From: Paenibacillus mesophilus
GTDB taxonomy: Bacteria; Bacillota; Bacilli; Paenibacillales; NBRC-103111
DNA: 64,000 bases
Assembly: GCF_005938385.1 (NCBI RefSeq)
Contig: NZ_VCRA01000001.1
Coordinates: forward strand, 606,074 to 670,073
Direction: 5' to 3'
This document shows positions 16,379 through 24,370 of this stretch, in pieces. The position numbers and the translations under genes are program-made. Position 1 is the stretch's first letter, and the number at the start of each line of letters is the position of its first letter. The notes below the pieces were generated by a model, which saw only the letters and a program-made list of their open reading frames with translations, ran no database searches and was not told the DNA's origin.

Positions 16379-16420
16379 AAGAAGCGGCTCTTTCTCCACG
16401 GTGGAGAGGAGCCGCTTCTT
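16379..16420. terminator. Bidirectional Rho-independent terminator
   Basis: A 12-bp stem (AAGAAGCGGCTC with GAGCCGCTTCTT) with further inner pairing separates the convergent cotH and GT4 genes. A-rich sequence on the left and TTT on the right let it work for both strands. Confidence 0.85.
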
Positions 16421-16434
16421 TGCCGTGCCGCCGT

Positions 16435-17601
16435 TTACCGGTTCGGCGTTCCGGTTTGCTTCAGGTTGTTGTACAGCTCGTGCAGCCGGTCCGCCGTATG
16501 CTGCCAAGTGAAGCTGTCCCGCACCCGCTCTATACCGTTCTCGCCCAAGCTTCTCGCGTACTCCGGATCGGCCAGTACCGAGCATACGTGCTGAACGAGC
16601 TCTTCGGCAAGTTTGTCCGGGGCGGCCAGCAGCCCGGAACGGCCATGCTCGATAATTTCCTTCATTCCGCCCGACGCGGCGGCGATTACCGGAACTCCCG
16701 ACGCCATCGCTTCGACGTTGACGAGTCCGAACGCCTCCTGTTCGTTCGAGGGGACGACGACGGCATCGGCGAGACGGAACCATGCCGGAATATCGTTGTG
16801 CGATACGAAAGGCACGAAGCGGACGTGTTCCTTCACGACCTGCGCCATTCGCCGCAGCCGCCGTACGTAAGTGGTTTGCCGGTTCGAGCCGTAATAGGCC
16901 CCGCCGATCAGCAGCAGTACGGCATCCGGCTCCATCGCCGCAATGACGGGCATAACGGCGACGAGATGATGCACGCCTTTTATCGGGATGAACCGCCCTG
17001 CGTAAACGATAATTTTTTTGCCCGACAGCCCCAGCTTGCCGAGCTGCTCCGCCCGTTTGGCCTGCTCCGTTTCCGACCATCGGGACACGAAGCGGTCGGT
17101 ATCGACTCCGAGATGGTTCACTACGACTTTCGGGGCGAGCGATTCGTCCTCGGAAACGACCCGCTCCTTCAAATAATGGCTGTTCACTACGATCGCATCG
17201 GCGGAGTGAAGACAATCGCGGAGAACGGGCGCGGAAATGTGCGGCTTGGATATGAATGAGGTCGAATGGAGCGACAGCACGACCCGCTTATCCGGATGCC
17301 GTTTCTTGACGAAACGGGCATAGCGGGGGCGATTCTCCACCTGAATGATGTCCGGCCCCTCTCTTCTCAGCACCCTTGACACTTGACCGATGTACGGCCT
17401 GGCGGGCGGGCGTATGAACCGGATGCCGCCGCGCTGCTCCCGGATCGGCAGCCGTTTCGTTTTTTTGCCGAGCACGAGGACATCGGCGTATCGTTTCAGT
17501 CGTTCCCCGACCTGCATGGCAACGAGCTCGACCGAGCTGCTTCTCCCCGAAGGAACGGCGAAGGTGCCGGGCGTAACGATCGCGACCCGTATACGGGACA
17601 A
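16435..17601 (-). CDS. Family 4 glycosyltransferase
   Basis: The 388-residue GT-B enzyme has an N-terminal acceptor domain (VAIVTPGTFAVPSGRSSSVE) and a C-terminal donor domain with KIIVYAGRFIPIKGVHHLV, VVPSNEQEAFGLVNVEAMA (the E-x7-E nucleotide-sugar motif) and ASGVPVIAA. This pattern is typical of spore-coat SpsI/CotSA-like and capsule GT4 enzymes. The start is TTG with a perfect AAAGGAGGTGA 9 bases upstream. It lies 42 bp after the L,D-transpeptidase gene in the same operon. The position beside cotH and coat genes suggests a role in spore-surface glycan synthesis, as for CotSA in Bacillus subtilis; the acceptor is unknown. Confidence 0.85.
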   Translation of the reverse strand: MSRIRVAIVTPGTFAVPSGRSSSVELVAMQVGERLKRYADVLVLGKKTKRLPIREQRGGIRFIRPPARPYIGQVSRVLRREGPDIIQVENRPRYARFVKKRHPDKRVVLSLHSTSFISKPHISAPVLRDCLHSADAIVVNSHYLKERVVSEDESLAPKVVVNHLGVDTDRFVSRWSETEQAKRAEQLGKLGLSGKKIIVYAGRFIPIKGVHHLVAVMPVIAAMEPDAVLLLIGGAYYGSNRQTTYVRRLRRMAQVVKEHVRFVPFVSHNDIPAWFRLADAVVVPSNEQEAFGLVNVEAMASGVPVIAAASGGMKEIIEHGRSGLLAAPDKLAEELVQHVCSVLADPEYARSLGENGIERVRDSFTWQHTADRLHELYNNLKQTGTPNR

Positions 17602-17643
17602 AGGCGTTCACCTCCTTTCGGTTTACGGCGCCGGCACTCCGGT

Positions 17644-17982
17644 CTACTGCCGGATCGTGACGGGCGTCCCGATCCGTACCCGGCGCTCCAGCTGCAGGAC
17701 GTCCCGGTTATACATGCGGATGCATCCGTGCGATGAGAGCTTGCCGATGGAAGAAGGATCGTTCGTGCCGTGTATGCCGTAATGTTTCTTGGATAGCCCG
17801 ATCCAATAAGCCCCGAACGGCCCTCCCGGATTGGGGGCTTTGTTGATCACTTTGAACTCCCCCTCGGGAGTGGCGGTCAGCATCTTGCCGATGCCGATGG
17901 GGTACGACTGGACGACGCGATCGTCCTCCAGCAGATGGAGCATGCGATCCGATAAATCGACGATGATGCGGGTTTGCGGCAT
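17644..17982 (-). CDS. Minimal L,D-transpeptidase (YkuD domain)
   Basis: The 112-residue protein is little more than a YkuD catalytic domain, with [20 protein letters not shown] containing the catalytic His and Cys. It lacks the LysM domain, signal peptide and membrane anchor seen in many relatives. The ATG at 17982 sits 7 bases after GGAGGAG; an upstream in-frame ATG at 18003 has no site. YkuD enzymes make 3-3 cross-links in peptidoglycan or attach proteins to it. Small leaderless forms are common in endospore formers and are thought to act during spore envelope assembly. It is first in an operon with a GT4 gene. Confidence 0.85.
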   Translation of the reverse strand: MPQTRIIVDLSDRMLHLLEDDRVVQSYPIGIGKMLTATPEGEFKVINKAPNPGGPFGAYWIGLSKKHYGIHGTNDPSSIGKLSSHGCIRMYNRDVLQLERRVRIGTPVTIRQ

Positions 17983-18512
17983 CTTGCATCTCCTCCCGAC
18001 CATACATCATATGCGGGCAAAGGGCGGGCTGACATCCGGCGGCGGCACGAATCGATAAGTTCCCCGCGATCCGCAGAAGTTGGCTGCCCGATTTCCCGAA
18101 CAAGAATAAAACCGCCTGCGGCGCACAAGCCGGTCAAGCCGGCCCGTGCGGACCGATTCGCCATGCTATCGTGCTTCAGACGGTTTTGGACTCGGCCCTT
18201 CCTAGCAGCCTCGGAGCTTACTTCTCTTTCGAAGTGCCGGCTTGTGCGGTTTCCGAATCGCCTTTATTGCCCGGCTGCCTTCTTTTCCCGTTATTGTTCG
18301 CTTGGTTGCGGCCCACGTGACACCATCCTTTCCTTCCCGCTATAGACATGCCCTGTTAGTATATGGAAACGAAAGCCGATTATACGCCGCCGCGCTCGCG
18401 TCGAACCGCCCGCGCCGGCCTGTCCGGCATACGTACGCTTTCGCCTAACCGCACTCGTCCAGTCCGGGACTTGCACTCGCGCATACGGTATACGGGAGGT
18501 GAAGAAGCAGCC
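17983..18512. other. Intergenic region between divergent spore-envelope genes
   Basis: About 530 bases between the leftward transpeptidase operon and the rightward ATP-grasp gene. Apart from the tiny candidate gene at 18218-18316 no coding potential, RNA or clear promoter was recognised. GGGAGGTGAAG at 18494-18504 is the ribosome site of the ATP-grasp gene. Confidence 0.4.
18218..18316 (-). CDS. Candidate 32-residue hydrophilic protein
   Basis: A GTG start at 18316 with GGAAAGGATGG about 7 bases upstream opens a 32-codon frame encoding MGRNQANNNGKRRQPGNKGD and a Ser/Thr/Lys tail. The Asn/Gly/Lys/Gln-rich, unstructured composition resembles minor small acid-soluble spore proteins such as SspN or SspO in style, but no family can be assigned. 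Composition and ribosome site are the only evidence. Confidence 0.35.
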   Translation of the reverse strand: MGRNQANNNGKRRQPGNKGDSETAQAGTSKEK

Positions 18513-19583
18513 ATGGACCAACGATTTATCGGCATTCTCGTGGGCGACTCCTGGTACCGGCGAATCCCGAACGGCCGTACGTACCACGAATCGCTGCCCT
18601 GTTATGAAAAAGCCGGGAAGCTTCACGGCGTCACCCCTTGCTATTTCCGGCTGAAGGACATTCATCCGGGGCAGCCGTTTATTACCGCGTACGTCAAGAC
18701 GGAAGAAGGGTACAAACGATGCCGCATACCCGCTCCGGCGGTCATACACAACCGGACGCTGTATACGAGGAAACGGCCGAAGCTCGCGATCCGGCGTCTC
18801 GTGGAGGACGGGAAACGGATTTTCAACGAATGGAACCGGTACGGCAAAGGGTACATTCACCAGCTGCTCATGACGGAACCGACGCTCCGGCCTCATCTGC
18901 CCCATACCCGCGAGGCGACCCCTTCGGCTATCAAGGAAATGATGGCCTTATTTCCGAGGCTCATCCTGAAGCCGAACAGCAGCAGCATCGGCATGGGCAT
19001 CATGAAGCTGGAACGGACGGAGCACGGGTGGCTGCTGCACGGAGCCGCCAAAGGAAGGGCGATCGCCTTCCGGGAAACATTGCCCGCCGTCATCCGCCGC
19101 AAGCTGAAATCACGGCCTTATCTCGTGCAGCAGCTGCTGCCGCTCGCCACCTATAACGGCAGGCCGTTCGATCTTCGGGTATCCGTCCAGCGCAACGAAA
19201 CCGGGGATTGGCAAATAACCGGGATCGCCGCAAAGGTCGCCAAGCCGGGCGCATTCCGGACAAACGTAGCCCAGGGTGGCGTCGTATATACGCTCGATAA
19301 AGTGCTCGAAGCGTACCCGAATTTGCATAAGGAAGCGGTCCGGCACGGAATCAGCGATTTTTCGCTGCGGGTGGCGTACCACTTGAGCCGGTTTTTGCCG
19401 CAGCTAGCGGACATAGGACTTGATGTCGGCTTGACGGAGCACGGTTTTCCTATGTTTATCGAATGCAACGGACGCGATTTGCGTTACAGCTTCCAGCAAG
19501 GAAATATGCCGGATACATTTCAGCAAATTTATTCGAATCCGGTCGGCTTCGCCAAATATTTACTCGAATCGGGGGATCGTTGA
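18513..19583 (+). CDS. YheC/YheD-type endospore coat-associated ATP-grasp protein
   Basis: The 356-residue protein matches the YheC/YheD family of Bacillus spores. After an N-terminal domain (GILVGDSWYRRIPNG) it has an ATP-grasp core with LFPRLILKPNSSSIGMGI, RPYLVQQLLPL, GRPFDLRVSVQRNETG, GIAAKVAKPGAFRTNVAQGG and a metal-binding FIECNGRDLR near the C-terminus. ATP-grasp enzymes ligate a carboxylate to an amine or thiol; the substrates of this family are not known to me. The ATG at 18513 follows GGGAGGTGAAG; the longer in-frame start at 18363 has no site. It continues the spore-envelope gene cluster. Confidence 0.85.
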   Translation: MDQRFIGILVGDSWYRRIPNGRTYHESLPCYEKAGKLHGVTPCYFRLKDIHPGQPFITAYVKTEEGYKRCRIPAPAVIHNRTLYTRKRPKLAIRRLVEDGKRIFNEWNRYGKGYIHQLLMTEPTLRPHLPHTREATPSAIKEMMALFPRLILKPNSSSIGMGIMKLERTEHGWLLHGAAKGRAIAFRETLPAVIRRKLKSRPYLVQQLLPLATYNGRPFDLRVSVQRNETGDWQITGIAAKVAKPGAFRTNVAQGGVVYTLDKVLEAYPNLHKEAVRHGISDFSLRVAYHLSRFLPQLADIGLDVGLTEHGFPMFIECNGRDLRYSFQQGNMPDTFQQIYSNPVGFAKYLLESGDR

Positions 19584-19601
19584 CGATATCGTCATAACCT
19601 G

Positions 19602-19642
19602 AAGGCCGCGGACACAGCGAATATACCGGTCGCCGCGGCCTT
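19602..19642. terminator. Bidirectional hairpin between ATP-grasp gene and aroA
   Basis: A 10-bp stem (AAGGCCGCGG with CCGCGGCCTT) lies between the two convergent genes. The T tracts are poor, but the position and GC content suit a shared terminator. Confidence 0.6.
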
Positions 19643-19647
19643 GCGGC

Positions 19648-21027
19648 TTATCCGTTCTCGGCTTCGCCTCTCCGCTTGAACCGCACCTGCAGGCCGAGCC
19701 GCTTCATTTCATCGAAAAACGCGGGACTTGTCTTCGATACGCAACCCGGGTCGCTAAGACGGATTCCCGGCACTCTCGCGCCGATCAGGGCCAGCGACAT
19801 CGCAACCCGATGGTCGTCGTACGTATCCAGGACGGCTGCGCCTCCGTCCGGAACACCCGGATGCACGGTCAGCCCGTCCTCCCGCTCCTCCACGGCGATG
19901 CCGAGCCGGCGAAGCGATTCGCACATCACCGAGATCCGGTCGCTCTCGTGATGACGGATATGCGCCACGTCCGTTATCGCGATCGGTGCGTCGGCGAACG
20001 GCGCCATGGCCGCCAGCGTCATCGTCTGATCGGACATTTCTCTCATGCTCACGGCAAATCCCCCGCGCAATCGCCCGGGCCCCCGCACCTCGATTCCATC
20101 CGACCCTTTCCGTACGGCGCACCCCATCCGCTGCAAAAGATCCGTGAATCCGATATCCGGCTGCAGCGTATCCGGATTCAAATTCGCGATCCGGACGCTT
20201 CCTCCCGTGAGCGCCGCGTAGGCCATATAGTAGCAAGCCGTCGACGCGTCGGCTTCGATCGAGACCGTTTGCCCCGAGTACCGCTTGGGCTGCACCTCTA
20301 TCCGTTCGAACCGTTCCCCATGGGTTACCTCGGCGCCGAACCGCCGCATCAGGTCGACGGTAATGCCGACATACGCATGCTGGACGATGCCTCCCGGCAC
20401 GATAATCTCCGTCCGACCGGCGGCATAAGGACTCGCCAACATCACTCCGCTCACAAATTGGCTTGAGACCGCTCCCGATATTTCGACACGTCCGCCGCCG
20501 AGCCCGGCCGCCTCGACGATAATCGGCAGCCGGCCTGCCCGCTCCTCGTAACGGATGTTCCCTCCAAGGACGTTTATCGCACGAACCAACGGCTCGATCG
20601 GCCTGACGGTCAAGCTTGCGCTCCCCGCGAGACGCCACTCGCCCACCCCCGCCGCAAGCGCACCCGGCAAAAATCGCGCGATCGTTCCCGCCGCTCCCGC
20701 ATAAAGCACGGCCTTCCGGTTCGGCCATACTCCCGAGGTCCCTTCGATCCGCACTTCTTCATCGGTTACTTCCATTTGAACGCCAAGCTTGCGGAGCGCA
20801 TCGATGCACCAGTACGTGTCGTCGCTTCGCAGAATATTCCGGACGATCGAACGGCCCTCGGCCATGGCTGCCATGATCAGTACCCGGTTGGACATGCTTT
20901 TGCTGCCCGGAGCGGTGACGCTTACCGCTTCCGGAGGCCGCCGCGGCGGATCGAGCCGCGCCTCCTCGACGTCGTGCAGCGCCGACCACGGCGACCTTGC
21001 TTCGTAATCCGGTTCCTTTCTACTCAT
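19648..21027 (-). CDS. aroA: 3-phosphoshikimate 1-carboxyvinyltransferase (EPSP synthase)
   Basis: The ~459-residue protein has the EPSP synthase hallmarks: PGSKSMSNRVLIMAA (phosphate-binding loop), SSQFVSGVMLA, YDDHRVAMSLALIG and a GCVSKTSPAFFDEM end. It transfers enolpyruvate from PEP to shikimate-3-phosphate in the chorismate pathway in the cytosol. An N-terminal ~30-residue extension precedes the core. The ATG at 21027 has AAAGGAG 8 bases upstream, and an ATG two codons earlier at 21033 is possible. It stands alone rather than in an aro operon, divergent from a LysR regulator 118 bp away that may control it. Confidence 0.9.
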   Translation of the reverse strand: MSRKEPDYEARSPWSALHDVEEARLDPPRRPPEAVSVTAPGSKSMSNRVLIMAAMAEGRSIVRNILRSDDTYWCIDALRKLGVQMEVTDEEVRIEGTSGVWPNRKAVLYAGAAGTIARFLPGALAAGVGEWRLAGSASLTVRPIEPLVRAINVLGGNIRYEERAGRLPIIVEAAGLGGGRVEISGAVSSQFVSGVMLASPYAAGRTEIIVPGGIVQHAYVGITVDLMRRFGAEVTHGERFERIEVQPKRYSGQTVSIEADASTACYYMAYAALTGGSVRIANLNPDTLQPDIGFTDLLQRMGCAVRKGSDGIEVRGPGRLRGGFAVSMREMSDQTMTLAAMAPFADAPIAITDVAHIRHHESDRISVMCESLRRLGIAVEEREDGLTVHPGVPDGGAAVLDTYDDHRVAMSLALIGARVPGIRLSDPGCVSKTSPAFFDEMKRLGLQVRFKRRGEAENG

Positions 21028-21145
21028 CGCCATTACTCCTTTACCTGTTGTTCTGCGGCTGTCCGCTTGTCTTTCATTATAAAGCCGGATAAGATATATA
21101 GATAATTGATGTTTTGTATCCATCACATAGAGGTGTTCTATATCA

Positions 21146-22039
21146 ATGAGCGTACTGGACCATTACAAAGTATTTCACCGGGCCGCCCTTAACGGCAGCA
21201 TTACGAAAGCGGCCGAAGACCTGTACATGACCCAGCCAAGCGCCAGCTATGCGATCCGGCAGCTGGAGGAGCAGCTTGAGGTCAAGCTTCTCGTTCGAAA
21301 ATCGAAAGGCGTGGAGTTGACGGAGGAAGGGCGGGTGCTGCTTCGTTTCGTGGAGCAGGCGTTCGGGCTTCTGCAAGCAGGTGAACGGAAAATCGGGGAG
21401 ATGAAATCGTACTTGTCCGGCGTCGTGCGACTCGGCGCGAGCGATTCGCTGTGCAAATACGTGGTGCTGCCGTTTCTCGAATCGTTCCGCAACCGTCATC
21501 CCGGCATCAAGATCTGCTTGACGCACGGCAAAAGCGAGGATTTGCTGAATCGTCTGCATGCGGGCGCGATCGACTGCGGCATCGTGCATATGCCGGCCGG
21601 AGAGGCGGCCCGCGTAACGGCGCAAAGGACGATCCGCGATTGCTTCGTCGCGGGGCCTGCCTACGCACGTCTGGCGGAATCGCCGGTCTCGCTGCGGGAG
21701 GTTGTACGTCAACCGCTCATCATGCTGTCTGCGGAGAGCCGGACCCGCACGTTTCTGCGGGCGTATCTGCAGACGCATGGGCTTGAGCTTGAGCCGGAAG
21801 TCGAGCTGGGAAGCGTCGATCTCAGCATCGAATTCGCCGCCCGCAACATGGGCGTCTGCTTCGTGACCCGCGATTTCGTCCATAAAGAGCTGGAATCGGG
21901 GGCGCTGCTGGAAATCCGCACCTTGGAGCCCGTACCGGAACGGTCGATCGGGGTCGTCTCGGCCGATGCCCCATCGCTGTCTCTTGCCGCCTCCTTGTTC
22001 GTAGGCGAGCTGTCGGACCATCTGATCGACTCGATCTGA
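21146..22039 (+). CDS. LysR-family transcriptional regulator
   Basis: The 297-residue protein has the LysR winged helix-turn-helix at residues 2-62 (FHRAALNGSITKAAEDLYMT, then QPSASYAIRQLEEQL) and a two-lobed effector-binding domain from about residue 90. Its gene is divergent from aroA with a short shared promoter region, the usual arrangement when a LysR protein controls the neighbouring gene. The effector could be a chorismate-pathway intermediate, but nothing in the sequence specifies it. An AGGTG site lies about 11 bases before the ATG. Confidence 0.88.
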   Translation: MSVLDHYKVFHRAALNGSITKAAEDLYMTQPSASYAIRQLEEQLEVKLLVRKSKGVELTEEGRVLLRFVEQAFGLLQAGERKIGEMKSYLSGVVRLGASDSLCKYVVLPFLESFRNRHPGIKICLTHGKSEDLLNRLHAGAIDCGIVHMPAGEAARVTAQRTIRDCFVAGPAYARLAESPVSLREVVRQPLIMLSAESRTRTFLRAYLQTHGLELEPEVELGSVDLSIEFAARNMGVCFVTRDFVHKELESGALLEIRTLEPVPERSIGVVSADAPSLSLAASLFVGELSDHLIDSI

Positions 22040-22130
22040 CCGCTTCGACGCGACTCGCTGCGGAAACGCCAAAAAGCACTCTCGCGACAACGGGAATGCG
22101 GCTTATGTAATGATGTTCGGTTTACTTTCG

Positions 22131-22493
22131 TTATTTATCGGATTTTTTACCGCTGTCGTACTTGGCCCGCTTCTCCTTCAGCAGCCGGAACATTTCCAGG
22201 CTGTCGCGCAGATGCTCGGCTTCTTCCTCCGTCAGCTCCTCGACCTCACCGCCGAAATACATTTTCGCCTTGCCTCCGGCCGCAGCGGCTCCGCCCGCTT
22301 CTCCGGTAAGCAGCCAGTCGATCGATACGTCGTACAAGACGGCCATCTTCTGCAAGATCTCGTTATCGGGCTGGGATTTATCGTTCTCGTACTTGGAAAT
22401 TGTCGTAAAATTGAGGCCAAGCGTATCGGCCACATGATGCTGGGTGAGCCGCTTGCTGTTTCTGGCGCTTTTCAATCTCGCACCGAAAGTCAT
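22131..22493 (-). CDS. Small XRE-family repressor
   Basis: The 120-residue protein has an N-terminal helix-turn-helix (ARLKSARNSKRLTQHHVADT, then TTISKYENDKSQPDNEILQK) followed by a Gly/Ala linker and an acidic helix (EVEELTEEEAEHLRDSLEMF) likely used for dimerisation. The layout is like SinR and SlrR. The ATG at 22493 has AGAGGTGAT 7 bases upstream; an earlier ATG at 22514 lacks a site. Two palindromic sites lie just upstream (see 22529-22565), suggesting self-repression and control of the divergent small gene at 22642. Confidence 0.85.
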   Translation of the reverse strand: MTFGARLKSARNSKRLTQHHVADTLGLNFTTISKYENDKSQPDNEILQKMAVLYDVSIDWLLTGEAGGAAAAGGKAKMYFGGEVEELTEEEAEHLRDSLEMFRLLKEKRAKYDSGKKSDK

Positions 22494-22528
22494 GATTTCT
22501 ATCACCTCTGACATTCAGTATAAGAGAT

Positions 22529-22565
22529 TTGAATTTTCTTCAATATATAGTTGAAGATTATTCAA
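22529..22565. promoter_or_regulatory. Twin operators TTGAA-N5-TTCAA
   Basis: Two copies of TTGAA-N5-TTCAA (22529-22543 and 22551-22565) have centres 22 bp apart, two helical turns, so two repressor dimers could sit on the same face of the DNA. They lie between the divergent XRE repressor gene and the small membrane-protein gene. The second copy overlaps the -35 box of the rightward promoter. Confidence 0.65.
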
Positions 22566-22580
22566 TTGATAGTGTATAAT
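22551..22580 (+). promoter_or_regulatory. Sigma-A-type promoter of the small membrane-protein gene
   Basis: TTGAAG (22551-22556) and a consensus TATAAT (22575-22580) are 18 bp apart and about 60 bp upstream of the GTG start at 22642. The -35 box is inside the second palindromic operator, so repressor binding would block the polymerase. Confidence 0.65.
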
Positions 22581-22641
22581 TTGAAATATAAGCTATGGAA
22601 AGAAGTTCTTATTCATCCAACAGTTAGGGGGAATCATTAAC

Positions 22642-22788
22642 GTGCTGCCCAGTTACGGCATTCCGATCATTGTAGCTGTTGTCGTTCTCGGCCTTATCGG
22701 CTTTATTTATTCGATCCGCGTCGAGATGCGCTACCGGGAGAGGATGCGCAAGGAAATGGAAGAAATTCGACGCACGAAGCGCACCTGA
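22642..22788 (+). CDS. Small single-span membrane protein
   Basis: A GTG start at 22642, with TAGGGGG about 10 bases upstream, opens a 48-residue protein: MLPSYGIPIIVAVVVLGLIG and onward form one membrane helix to about residue 26, then a highly charged cytoplasmic tail (RMRKEMEEIRRTKR). A consensus promoter and two operators precede it. Its size, topology and promoter with the divergent XRE repressor suggest a regulated accessory peptide, perhaps a membrane adaptor or stress peptide. No family recognised. Confidence 0.65.
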   Translation: MLPSYGIPIIVAVVVLGLIGFIYSIRVEMRYRERMRKEMEEIRRTKRT

Positions 22789-22929
22789 AGCAAAATACCG
22801 CTTGACAAAACGCTCTGCCGGGCTATGATGGTATACGGCCTGCGGATAGCGCCTTCTTCCGAAGTAACGGCCCCGCAGCCGCTTACGTACCGCACCCCGC
22901 ATGGGTGCATATAATCGGGAGGTTGAGCG

Positions 22930-23571
22930 ATGCAGCAATATTACAGCCGACGAGCAAGCGAATACGAGCGCATTTATCACCGCGACGATCCGGTCCGCAG
23001 CAAGGAGCTTGCCGATCTGGAACGGGAAATGACGAACGCCCTGCAAGGCCGCCGCGTGCTGGAGGTCGCATGCGGTACCGGATATTGGACGGAGCGGGCG
23101 GCCAAGTCCGCCGACCACGTTACGGCTTGCGACCTCACTCCGGAGACGCTCGATATAGCCGCGTCCAAAAGCTTGCCTTCGGCAAAGGTCCGTTTTCTTC
23201 AAGCGGATGCTTACGCTTTGGAACGAGTACCGGGAACGTATGACGCCGGATTAGCCAACTTCTGGCTCTCCCATGTGCCGAAGGCGAGAATCGGCGAATT
23301 TGTGACCGGGCTTCACGCTAGGCTCGACTCCGGAGCGGTCGTCTACATGGCCGATAATTGCTATGTAGAAGGTGTCGGCGGCGAGCTGCTTCACAAAGAT
23401 GGCGAGGAGGATACGTACAAGCTCCGTACGCTCGCGGACGGCTCCCGTCATGAAGTACTGAAAAATTATTATAATAGCGACGAACTAACTGCGCTGTTCT
23501 CTCCTTACGCCGCCGACCTGCACGTTCGAGCCGCGACCTGCTTCTGGTCGGTCCGCTACCGGTTGCGGTAA
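22930..23571 (+). CDS. Class I SAM-dependent methyltransferase
   Basis: The 213-residue protein has the Rossmann-fold motif I VLEVACGTGYWTE (residues ~43-55), the acidic loop ACDLTPETL after strand 2, and FLQADAYAL before strand 4. It belongs to the small-molecule methyltransferases (Methyltransf_11/25 type) using S-adenosylmethionine. An N-terminal YYSRRASEYERIYHRDDP helix is typical of UbiE/SmtA-like members. AGGTTGAG lies about 5 bases before the ATG. Substrate unknown; neighbours give no hint. Confidence 0.82.
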   Translation: MQQYYSRRASEYERIYHRDDPVRSKELADLEREMTNALQGRRVLEVACGTGYWTERAAKSADHVTACDLTPETLDIAASKSLPSAKVRFLQADAYALERVPGTYDAGLANFWLSHVPKARIGEFVTGLHARLDSGAVVYMADNCYVEGVGGELLHKDGEEDTYKLRTLADGSRHEVLKNYYNSDELTALFSPYAADLHVRAATCFWSVRYRLR

Positions 23572-23594
23572 CTTGGACGGGGATCCGGTCCGTA

Positions 23595-24158
23595 TCATCT
23601 TCCAGACTGATTATTTTCCGACTTCTTCCGATTACGGTGAAACACGTAATAAGTATACGAATGAGGATTCCGCTCATCCGTAACCCCCGGCTCGCGGAAT
23701 ATTTCGGTCCATTCCGCACGGTCCCATTCGGGGAAGTACGTATCCCCCTCGAATTCATCCTCGATGACGGTCAAGTACAGCGTATGTGCATAAGGCAAAA
23801 ACAGCCTATAGATTTGCTCCCCGCCGATCACGAACAGCGGGGTATTTTGTTTTCCCACATACCGTGCCAGCGCCTCGTCTACCGACCTTACAACCTCGCA
23901 GCCTTCCGCCGGGAACTGCGGGTCGCGCGTCAGCACGACATTGGTCCTTCCCGGAAGCGGCCGCTTCATCGCCTCATAATTGATCCGGCCCGACAGCACG
24001 GTATGTCCCATCGTGATGCGCTTGAAATATTGCTGCTCTGCCGGCAGCCGCCACGGAATCGTATTGCGGAAGCCGATAACGCGGTTCCGATCCATAGCCG
24101 CGATCATGGCGACATTCGGCTCCGTTATCTCTTTATCCCCCGATGATCCAATATGCAT
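23595..24158 (-). CDS. dfrA: Dihydrofolate reductase
   Basis: The 187-residue protein is a chromosomal-type dihydrofolate reductase: IAAMDRNRVIGFRNTIPWRL at the N-terminus, LPAEQQYFKRIT with the active-site acid, VLSGRINYEAM for NADPH, and VIGGEQIYRLFLPYAHTLYL before the C-terminal strand. It reduces dihydrofolate to tetrahydrofolate with NADPH. The first ~15 residues precede the usual start of the fold, so the real start may be internal. No thymidylate synthase gene is adjacent, unlike many Bacillales. Confidence 0.88.
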   Translation of the reverse strand: MHIGSSGDKEITEPNVAMIAAMDRNRVIGFRNTIPWRLPAEQQYFKRITMGHTVLSGRINYEAMKRPLPGRTNVVLTRDPQFPAEGCEVVRSVDEALARYVGKQNTPLFVIGGEQIYRLFLPYAHTLYLTVIEDEFEGDTYFPEWDRAEWTEIFREPGVTDERNPHSYTYYVFHRNRKKSENNQSGR

Positions 24159-24276
24159 ATGTAAATTCGCGTACCCCTTCCGTTCAAATGGCAGCCAAGT
24201 TGAAATGAAACAATGATATCATATTACCACATTTGAGCGTTAGGACTGCATGGCCGAAACAGCCCATTTTCACCGC

Positions 24277-24316
24277 TTGACGAAAATAAAAAAATGGTTT
24301 ATCTTTAAATTAAGAT
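24277..24316 (+). promoter_or_regulatory. Promoter of the pirin gene with palindromic operator over the -10 box
   Basis: TTGACG (24277-24282) is 17 bp from TATCTT (24300-24305). The -10 box overlaps the palindrome ATCTTTAAATTAAGAT (24301-24316). Its ATCTT...AAGAT arms resemble operators of MarR-type quinone and thiol sensors such as MhqR of Bacillus, which control pirin- and dioxygenase-like genes. The assignment to a specific repressor is inference. Confidence 0.55.
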
Positions 24317-24370
24317 TTATGAAATCAAGATATAAAACGCAACAACATTTATATAAAGGAGAGATTGCAT

